Assembly: GCF_000003815.2 (NCBI RefSeq)
Contig: NC_049980.1
Span: 6,798,828-6,862,827 of the forward strand
From: Branchiostoma floridae
Lineage: Eukaryota > Chordata > Leptocardii > Amphioxiformes > Branchiostomatidae
DNA: 64,000 nucleotides
Direction: 5' to 3'
Made by a program: the position numbers and the translations under genes. The first letter of the stretch is position 1, and every line of letters begins with the position of its first letter. The notes under the pieces are model-generated. The model worked only from the letters and a program-made list of their open reading frames with translations, was not told where the DNA came from and searched no databases. Shown here in pieces: positions 55,906-64,000 of this stretch.

Positions 55906-58437
55906 ATGGCAAACAAGCTGAAGACACTGATTCTTCTACTCCTGGTTTTTGATGGAAGACACTCTTGGTTATTCCAAGGAGGTTTGATGAAATTAGATTT
56001 GATGAAACCTCATTGGTTAGTCAATCCGGAGCCGGAGGGACCTCCTAAAGCTCAACCGACAAGTCTCTGTAGTGAAAACTGTGCATTCGTGTGTAGATGT
56101 AACGAGAGAGAACTTCTTGTTGTGCCCCAGTATCTGCCTACGACCATCACAGATTTATGGTTGCGAAGCAATCTTATCACAAGCTTGACTTGGTATGACT
56201 TCTCAAGGTACATGTATCTGAAATGTTTGCATTTACGGCACAATCAGATTTCCTCTCTCGCGGTGCAGACATTCTCAGGTCTGGCTCAGCTCGAAGATTT
56301 GGATCTTTCACATAATGTGTTATCTTACATTCAGCCTGGTACATTTCGGGGTCTTACAATCCGAGGCATTAACCTTGACAACAACAAGATAACTAAAATC
56401 GACCCCGATACATTCTCAAATCTACCGCGCCTTGGGGGATTGTCTTTATCGTTTAACATGCTGACTGATATCCAACCATTTACATTCACAAATCTACCAA
56501 ATCTACTCAATTTTCACATTAACAACAACCGAATAACGGACATCAAGTGTGGCACGTTCTTAGATTTACCAGATCTCAGGTCTTTGTGGCTGATCTCTAA
56601 TCAAATCCGTGTAGTTCAACTTGGAGCATTCTCTAATCTACCAAAAGTCGAAATTATACGGCTAAACGAAAACCACCTGACAAGCATTCACCCAGGAACA
56701 TTTTCGAATGTCCCAAACCTTCGCGTAGTGGTACTGTCGGGAAACCCCTGGAACTGTGACTGTAAAATGGCAGAAGTCAAGAAAATTTTAACTGAATCAC
56801 ACCCGTCCTACCCTGCCCCAATAGTATTCAAGTCCCAAATCATTTGTCAACAACCTAGTAACCACCGAGGAAAACATCTTGATGTTATTCCTGAAAATCT
56901 TATCTGTGAAAAACCGAAGATTGTGAGATTTGAAAACAAGAAAGGCGGCCCACTTTTGCGGGGAGAAACTCTCCATTTGGTCTGCGAAGCTTCAGGCTTA
57001 CCTGAACCAGATATCACAATCACCCTTCCATCTGGGCTGACTACTACGCCTACTGTTGAGTCAGGAAGGAGAAAGATTGTTACCATGACCATATCGGGTG
57101 TTTCTGCAGTAGATGCTGGTCAGTACATCTGTATTGCTAACAACGCAGGTGGCTCTGCATCTGGCAAACTGTATGTCGAGGTAGAAACCCCAACATCGGC
57201 TATGCCAGGCGTATCCACTGGCACAGCGGAGATATCTAAAGTCACAACTCCAACACAGGCTGATAGTACGACGTTAAGAAAACCAACGATTGTGAGGTTT
57301 AAGATTAACTATAACACACAAGTGCAGGGGGAGACCCCATATTTGATCTGTGAAGCTTCAGGCGTACTTCCTCCAAATATCATTGTCACTCTCCCATCTG
57401 GACTGAATTCAACTGGTGGGAGAGTGATGATGGGAGTGAATGGTACCATCACCATAACTGACGTCAGTGCAGCAGATGTCGGCCTGTACACCTGCATTGC
57501 GTCTAACCCTATCGGCTCGGCGTTGGCCAAAGTGTTTGTTCTTGCCCAAACCACCGCGTCTGTTTCACCCACTTTCAATGTTCACCTTCCAGCGTCTAAG
57601 GCCTCACCTCTCGGTAACACCCTACCATTTGTCTCACCCCCTTTTAATATTCCACATCCAGTGTCAACAGCTTATCCGCTCCGCAATTCAGAAGTACATC
57701 CCTCAGACTTGCCATTCGCTGTTGGTTTGGGAACATTTCTGGGAAGTTTGTTACTATCCAGTCTTTTAATTGCATTTTGGTGGAAACAAAAGCCCCAAAA
57801 TGACCCTGATATCTTAGCACCGACTGGGTGCCCTCCCAATACAGACGGCATGGTGAACAGTTCCACCAATGACTCAGACGCTTCAGGTCTAAACGAGGAA
57901 CTGAACATGCCTGAGGATGTATATGAAAACCCAGACTCTGCCATGGGCATTACTTCCTGTATGACAGCCAGTGGTAACGATGGTCCTGAAGACCAATTCG
58001 TTCATACTGGGGGTCCAAAACTGAAATCACGTTTGGCACCCAATTCCAAGTTAGTCCACAAGCCGTTGAAAGTCCATGAACTAGTAAACGTTGTGTATGG
58101 GAAGGATGTATGTGAGACTGGGCATAAAGAGGAAGCTTTAGCTGCTACCTCTCATTCCATTCATGGGGAAGACGAAAAAGAAGTTGCTGAAGGAGCAGAA
58201 TATGCTGCCCCTTGTTACGACTGTAAGAGTGTCTTTGATAAGAAGTCTTCAGTAGAGGGTACCTCTCGTGTCATCTATAAGAGTACCAATAGGGAAGAAT
58301 CAGGTCTAAATGCTTCTGCGCAGGCTGTGTATGACAATGAAGAGGACAGTGCAGTGTCTGTTGCATCTTCATCCATTTACAAGCATGACAAGGAGAAACA
58401 GAAATCTCCGAATTGTCGAAAAATTTATGAAAACTAG
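55906..58437 (+). CDS. Intronless LRR-Ig transmembrane receptor, 843 aa
   Basis: Signal peptide 1-23; LRRNT with Cys 55, 59, 63, 65; eight 24-residue LRRs (about 81-272, LxxLxLxxNxI); LRRCT with Cys 284, 286, 314, 334 (NPWNCDC); two Ig domains (Cys 360/409 with DAGQYICIA, Cys 482/530 with DVGLYTCIA; the usual core Trp is not seen in either); Ser/Thr/Pro-rich stalk; membrane segment about 602-626; cytoplasmic tail of about 215 residues. The tail has eight tyrosines, three in YxN (Y673 ENP, Y809 DNE, Y841 EN), the Grb2-SH2 pattern. The architecture resembles the LRR-Ig (LINGO/AMIGO/LRIG-like) group that is expanded in amphioxus; the exact orthologue cannot be named. A good acceptor (ttccttttcatatatag) ends three bases before the ATG, so a 5' UTR intron is likely. 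The stop TAG belongs to the start of a dispersed repeat. Confidence 0.9.
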   Translation: MANKLKTLILLLLVFDGRHSWLFQGGLMKLDLMKPHWLVNPEPEGPPKAQPTSLCSENCAFVCRCNERELLVVPQYLPTTITDLWLRSNLITSLTWYDFSRYMYLKCLHLRHNQISSLAVQTFSGLAQLEDLDLSHNVLSYIQPGTFRGLTIRGINLDNNKITKIDPDTFSNLPRLGGLSLSFNMLTDIQPFTFTNLPNLLNFHINNNRITDIKCGTFLDLPDLRSLWLISNQIRVVQLGAFSNLPKVEIIRLNENHLTSIHPGTFSNVPNLRVVVLSGNPWNCDCKMAEVKKILTESHPSYPAPIVFKSQIICQQPSNHRGKHLDVIPENLICEKPKIVRFENKKGGPLLRGETLHLVCEASGLPEPDITITLPSGLTTTPTVESGRRKIVTMTISGVSAVDAGQYICIANNAGGSASGKLYVEVETPTSAMPGVSTGTAEISKVTTPTQADSTTLRKPTIVRFKINYNTQVQGETPYLICEASGVLPPNIIVTLPSGLNSTGGRVMMGVNGTITITDVSAADVGLYTCIASNPIGSALAKVFVLAQTTASVSPTFNVHLPASKASPLGNTLPFVSPPFNIPHPVSTAYPLRNSEVHPSDLPFAVGLGTFLGSLLLSSLLIAFWWKQKPQNDPDILAPTGCPPNTDGMVNSSTNDSDASGLNEELNMPEDVYENPDSAMGITSCMTASGNDGPEDQFVHTGGPKLKSRLAPNSKLVHKPLKVHELVNVVYGKDVCETGHKEEALAATSHSIHGEDEKEVAEGAEYAAPCYDCKSVFDKKSSVEGTSRVIYKSTNREESGLNASAQAVYDNEEDSAVSVASSSIYKHDKEKQKSPNCRKIYEN

Positions 58438-59468
58438 AGTTCGGCGACCTCATACCTCCATGAAAATTTAGAGCTTTCGTAAATTTCATGCAATTGACTA
58501 ACAAATTAACATAATTTATGCATGGTGTTGTTCATCACTGACTAACGTACACATGTCACAATTATAAAATTCCCATTATTAATCATAAAGTGGTTTTGCA
58601 ATTTTTACATAAATTATGCAAATAAGTTCCTCCTTACCATATTTGGTATCTGCTTATATTCCACCTATCATAATTAACATGTGTTACATGTATTGAGGTC
58701 CAGTTATTGAAAACAATGGAACTATACAATTTCCTCATTACTTATGCAAATTAAGTCCTCATTTGCATAAAATGCATATCATTATGAACATCTTTGCCTA
58801 AGCTACCTGCATGCCTAAAATGCAGGCAATCCGTCGTTCCTTTCTGCAGTTATCCTCTTTAGAGTGTCTTGACAAAAACACCCCTGCAGTTCCACAATTA
58901 AATGTTAGAGGGCTGAAACTTGCCCCAATTTGTCATGGCACTAAAAGCTATCTACCACTTAAATGTCAAGACCATAGCATGTCTGGAACAAGAGATACAT
59001 TGAAAAAACTGCTATGATAGAATATTCTCATTAATTATGTAAATGTGCTCTTATTTTGCATAATTATTACTTATCGTGTACAACATTGTCTAAGGTACCT
59101 ACATACTAAAAATCATGAAAATCCGTTGTTCCCTTCTTGAGTTATCCTCTTCAGAAGTTTTTGACAAAAATGCCCCTGCTATCCCCAAACTAGACGCTAG
59201 GGGGCCCAAACTTATGGCATTTCTTCCTGAGCCCAAGAGCTATCTAATAACTTAAAAATCGTGACCATAGCATGTTCAGAACACCGAGATAGCAAAACCG
59301 GAAGTTGCGCTGCAGTACCAAAGGGAGCCGATAGGGGGCCCAAAATCTAATGATTTCCAGCTTTCACCACACACTACCAACACACCAAGTATGAAACCAA
59401 TCCGCCCAACCGTTCTTGAGTTATCTTGTTTACACACACACACACAAACACACACACAAACGCGGGGT
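58434..59468. repeat. 1.03-kb modular repeat, copy 1, starting at the receptor stop codon
   Basis: It begins ctagagttcggcgacctcat and ends acacacaaacgcggggtaaa. It is nearly identical to 59641-60677 and contains several degenerate units with cttgagttatc and gctgcagtacc. Confidence 0.92.
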
Positions 59469-59640
59469 AAACTAGAGTTCGGGGACCTCATACCTCCATG
59501 AAATATTTATTGCTTTTTTGTGGATGGTATGTATGTTTATAGTCGGTTGTATTTGAGAGTAATGGTTATATAATATAAATGTTATGGGAAAGTAGTGGTG
59601 TATTTATTTAATGACACAGAGGATGTCCATCTGATTAGTA

Positions 59641-60677
59641 ACTAGAGTTCGGCGACCTCATACCTCTATGAAAATTTAGAGCTTTCGTAAATTTCATGCA
59701 ATTGACTAACACATTAACATAATTTATGCATAGTGTTCATAATTGAATAACGTACACATGTCACAATGATAAAATTCCCATTATTAATCATAAAGCGGTT
59801 TTGCAATTTTTACATAAATTATGCAAATAAGTTCCTCATTACCATATTTGGTATCTGTTTACATTCCACCTATCATAATTAACAAGTTCTACATTTGTAT
59901 AAGTCCAGTTATTAAAAACAATGGAATTATACAATTTCCTCATTAATAATGCAAATTAAGTCCTCATTTGCATAACATGTATATCATTATGAACATCTTT
60001 GCCTAAGCTACCTGCATGCCTAAAATGCAGGCAATCCGTCATTCCTTGCTGCAGTTATCCTCTTTGGAGTGTCTTGACAAAAACGCTCCTGCAGTTTCAC
60101 AATTAAATGTTAGAGGGCTGAAACTTGCCCCACTTTGTCATGGCACTAAAAGCTATCTACCACCTAAATGTCAAGACCATAGCATGTCTGAAACAAGAGA
60201 TACATTGAAAAAACTGCTATGATAGAATATTCTCATTAATTATGCAAATGTACTCCTATTTTGCGTAATTAGTATTTTATCTTGTACAACATTGTCTAAG
60301 GTACCTACATACCAAAAATCATGAAAATCCGTTGTTCCCTTCTTGAGTTATCGTCTTCAGAAGTTTTTAACAAAAATGCCCCTGCTATCCCAAAACCAAA
60401 CGCTAGGGAGCCCAAACTTATGTCATTTCTTCCTGAGCACAAGAGCTATCTAATACTTAAAATTTGTGACCATAGCTTGTTCAGAACACCGAGATAGCAA
60501 AACCGGAAGTTGTGCTGCAGTACCAAGGGAAGCCGCTGGGGGCCCCAAAATCTAATCATTTCTAGCTTTCATCACATACTACCAACACACCAAGTATGAA
60601 ACCAATCCACCCAACCGTTCTTGAGTTATCTTGTTTACACACACACACACACAGACAAACAGACAAACGCGGGGTAA
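59641..60677. repeat. 1.04-kb modular repeat, copy 2
   Basis: The same start and end as copy 1, shifted by about 1205 bp. A third, short start (ctagagttcggggacctcat) is at 59471. Both copies carry a conserved 68-codon open frame (58811, 60016) explained by duplication. Confidence 0.92.
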
Positions 60678-60740
60678 AATATAACCTCCATGACATTTCA
60701 TGGAGGTAAATATAACCTCCATGACATTTCATGGAGGTAA
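60678..60740. repeat. Two tandem 29-bp hairpins
   Basis: ataacctccatgacatttca then tggaggtaa occurs twice head to tail. Each can fold on ACCTCCATGA/TCATGGAGGT. They sit at the end of the 1.04-kb repeat and resemble the terminal hairpins at 20418 and 61263. Confidence 0.9.
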
Positions 60741-61039
60741 TAACGATCAGAAAACATCATCGTCTGTTCCCGGATGTATCTATAAGAATAGTGAATAAGG
60801 ACAAACCTACCATTGGAAGTTAAGATGGTGCGTCAAATGTTGAGTGAGTATCATAATATGAACAAGTCAACCCTTGTAGTTGTAAACATGAAAATGTACC
60901 TGGAGACATATCAATTTAATTGAAAAACAATTAGGGACGTATTGCATAATTGATATCTGTTAATGTTCCCCCAGCCACAAACTAGATATATGACAGGCAT
61001 TTGATTCCTACAATGGCAAACCCTACAAATATCGATTTC

Positions 61040-61290
61040 CCTCATAGGTGAAAAAGATACAAAAAAGAAATTTCTGCTGCAGTACCAAGGTCACATTACA
61101 GGGGGCCCGAAATTGACCTTGACCTTTGTCTTTCCAACACCTACCCACATACCAAATACTATGGCAATCCATCTACAGGTTCTCGAGTTATGTTGACCAC
61201 AAATATCCGGAAACACAAACAAACAAACACACAGACACACAGACAGACACACGCAAAACTATATCTCCATTTTTCATGGAGATAATTACG
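61040..61290. repeat. Modular dispersed repeat, short form, reversed
   Basis: It contains tgctgcagtaccaaggtcac, ttgaccttgacctttg, tctcgagttatgttgacc and tccggaaacacaaacaaac. It ends in the hairpin tatctccatttttcatggag. Confidence 0.88.
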
Positions 61291-61759
61291 CACATTTCTA
61301 ACAGACACCAACATGAATAAGAGGCTCCAATTGCAGACAACGAGTGAAACATTGGAAACATTATTATGCATTTTCTTAAAGAGTCAAGTTTCCCACCGTA
61401 ACCTGTTCAGTAGTTTGATGGGTAACTTAACCCCATAACTACCCACAGTCATAAAAAGCCTGGACTGTCTCAGGAACAATGGCCGGGACCGATTTGACAG
61501 AAAACTGCAGATTTTTTCTGTAATCACAAACCACAGGGAATGACCCAAAAACTGTGAAGAAAGTTACATCATCCAAAGGTGTTAGCAATCATATAAGATC
61601 CCTTATTCACGTACGCAGTACATTACACTTGGCATTTTATCTGTAGTACTACAGTGAACCGAGTGTAAGACAAACTGTAGTAGACCACATTTAGGCAACA
61701 GACATTAGCGACATGAAGTAATTCTAACTGAACGTATGTTTCAGTTGAGGTCGATTGTG

Positions 61760-62250
61760 ATTATCAATAAATGAATGACCTTTATTGCACATTTGTGCTC
61801 AAACAAGCTAAGTACAGGTCGTAGCGCTAGTGATAAGGTACAATTTTGACAAAAAAGGTATCTTATCATCTCTACATATGCTTATACATTCTAGTATGTA
61901 CAAGTTCAACTTCTTCTCGCTTCTTAAAACAGTTATAAACATAAGGACAGATGGAATCAATAATGTATGGTTCATCTAATTGCATGAGAAATATGAATTT
62001 TTCCGTGGTATTCAAGTATCGGAAATTAGGGAACATATATAAATAGTTTCCACTGTAAAACGAGCTGTCAGACCTTTCAACTGAGTGCCTTGCATAAAAA
62101 AAAAATATGTTAATGAAGCTATTATTAGTTGTTGTGGAGAAAATTGTCTGCAGGTGTGAAACAAGGCAACTCGAAATAAACGTTTCATTTACAATAATCT
62201 ACTGTACTTAGACAAATAATGTTAGACTTAAGAACTGTTCTTTAATTAAA
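61760..62250 (-). mobile_element. Probable LINE 3' end
   Basis: On the minus strand the sequence ends gcacaaatgtgcaataaagg then tcattcatttattgat, a common 3' terminus of such elements. The coding part is not recognisable. Confidence 0.35.
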
Positions 62251-62489
62251 ATCTTCGGCGAAGATGACAAAAGCTTCTTTGTGAAATTTTATGATGATTA
62301 AAGTACTACAATAGTTTTATCTGCTGTACTCAGACAATGACATTTTGTTTCCATGCAGTAACAGAACGAATCACACCCGTTTTTTCTGACTTACATACCT
62401 AAAGTGGTTATTACGTCTTTTTGTGGATAAAACAAACAATGTTAACGTTGCTACTTTCGACAAATTCTCTACTGCCGTCTTACTGATGA

Positions 62490-62960
62490 AGAAGAACTTT
62501 ATTGCGCAACAATTGTAACAGTTACAATGTATGGCAATGTAAACAACTATATACTAATACAAATAACTAACAACTAATGTAATATAATATAACAGTATAA
62601 ACAATCTAGTGAGTATCATAAAGCATTATCTCGTTTTTGCAATGAGTTGTAAATAAATTGGCCAACGTAGGCAGATATATGAACAGGACATGATAATATC
62701 AAATGGAATATCTCTGACCTAGCATGTGGCAGTACAATTTCGGACTTACATACAATATTTTGAAATAACTTTTGACGGTCTTCTTCATAAGTCGGACAAT
62801 CCATTACAAAATGAAATTCATTTTCTATGTCACTATGGCATGTGGGACAAAGTCTCTCATTGGCTGGTATGTTGTAGTGTCGGCCCTTTACAATTTGTTG
62901 CGACACATTTACAAAGCTATGTGAGCAGGCTAAATAAAAACGCAATTAAAACAATTAAAA
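62490..62960 (-). pseudogene. LINE ORF2 C-terminal fragment
   Basis: The minus-strand frame 62616-62945 reads GRHYNIPANERLCPTCHSDI, then ENEFHFVMDCPTYEEDR, the Cys/His-rich C-terminal motif of non-LTR retrotransposon proteins. The 3' end has gcgcaataaagttcttcttc. It is truncated upstream. Confidence 0.75.
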
Positions 62961-63607
62961 TGCATGAAAGAGGAATAAGCATGAATTGACTATCTTGTAC
63001 TTTCTTATTCAATATGTTAAATAAGATTTATCAATACTTGAATGATGTGATTTATTTACCTCTTTCCTCATGACCAGTATGTCATATCTCACATTGTGTA
63101 TTTTGTATTTTGTTTTTAATTCGCAATTTTATGTAATAATTTCTTGCCCAGTTCTTACCATTTTAATAAATCAATTGTAACGTACTATCACACTGTTTCT
63201 GCTTCTGCTTTCTGTCTTAGCGACAAAAGGTAACTAGTATATATAGGCAAGAGTCATACCACACTACCAACAAACATTTGTCACAAAGGTACGAATGTAT
63301 GCACATTCATACGTACACACACACACACACACACATACTTTATGGGGAAAACATGATTTTACTGAACAACACACTTACGTTGCCGTTCTTCCTCTTCTTC
63401 CTGAAATTTAGTGTTAAAGATCAGATTATCATTGTATTTCTTCCTTTTGTTTGGTCTATTTTCTTATAAACATTTACTACTAATAGGCAAACAAACACTT
63501 AACCCATAGCGACAACTACGATTTTATTCCAACAAAGTTGAAATGACATGACGTCCGTGCGGCAATGGCTTGCCAGCACTTATTTATTGACAAAAGACGT
63601 GCCTTAA

Positions 63608-63913
63608 GGTGGGGTCACACATGCGTATACATTCAAGTCCTTATGAGGTGCGTATGACGCTCTTAGTCTCTACCAGGCTCCACGGGTCGCGGGTAAAATA
63701 GTAAAAATTGGACAAATATAGATACATAACATGCCAGATGAGTTAGCTGACCGAGAAGTATGGTTAGCTGCCCAGCTAACTCGTCTGACATGTTACCTGT
63801 TTACGTTTGTCCAATTTCTATTATTTTTCCAACGACCTGTGGGGCCCGGTAGAGGTAAATACTCCCATGTGCGCCTCATACGGACGTAAATATATACCCA
63901 GGTGTGACCCCAT
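63608..63913. mobile_element. 306-bp TIR element (GGTGGGGTCACAC), copy 2, TTAA flanks
   Basis: The inverted ends are GGTGGGGTCACAC and GTGTGACCCCATC. TTAA lies directly outside both ends (63604-63607 and 63914-63917). Confidence 0.88.
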
Positions 63914-64000
63914 CTTAAGGCAGCCGTTAATATGCACTGCTATCATTCATTGTTATGAAACTTGATGGTAAACATTTCTGATGTTATGTAATTTTATTTT

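Noticed and set aside
58811-60222. Two similar 68-codon genes
   Set aside because: The frames are carried by a duplicated 1.04-kb repeat and start in its internal modules.

Overview
The window looks like draft-assembly nuclear DNA from a cephalochordate, most likely amphioxus (Branchiostoma). Chordate-type genes are split by GT-AG introns, there is one 862-base N gap, and the DNA between exons is packed with short TIR transposons, LINE scraps and minisatellites. All splice sites below were placed by eye. In each multi-exon gene the reading phase closes across every junction, which is strong internal support. No RNA-seq or homology search was available.

Layout. (1) 1-1.3 kb, minus: the 5' part of a two-exon gene that runs off the left edge. 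Its second exon contains about 16 copies of a coding 42-bp (14-residue) repeat. (2) 3.2-19.7 kb, minus: a complete 12-exon TINAG/TINAGL1 homologue of 474 residues, with a somatomedin-B domain and a catalytically dead papain-like domain. Its intron 6 holds a second complete two-exon gene (293 residues) with the same architecture as the gene in (1). (3) 20-23.2 kb: no gene seen. (4) 23.3-25.5 kb, minus: ECHDC1 (three exons, 309 residues), head to head with (5) RPA2, 25.8-35.7 kb, plus (eight exons, 282 residues). The two start codons are 328 bp apart across a CCAAT/E2F/YY1-like spacer. (6) 39.1-46.3 kb, plus: a Dapper (DACT)-like Wnt-pathway adaptor (three exons, 1003 residues). (7) 47.1-55.9 kb: broken LINE ORF2, a 38-bp minisatellite with higher-order structure, an orphan ORF and many repeats. 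(8) 55.9-58.4 kb, plus: an intronless LRR-Ig transmembrane receptor (843 residues) whose stop codon lies in the first bases of a dispersed repeat. (9) 58.4-64 kb: two 1.04-kb repeat copies, LINE 3' ends and a TIR element.

The genes are unrelated housekeeping and developmental loci and do not form a pathway: replication-protein A, metabolite proofreading, a matrix glycoprotein, a Wnt modulator and an adhesion/signalling receptor. The most unusual signals are in the non-coding layer. Four tiny perfect palindromes (14, 21, 34 and 36 bp) starting CAAGGA are each flanked by a 7-bp direct repeat, and one has a paralogous empty site elsewhere in the window. Five TIR elements from several families all have 9-bp target duplications. 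A 512-bp element ends six bases before an RPA2 exon. Host sequence captured by or abutting transposons is a theme of the window.
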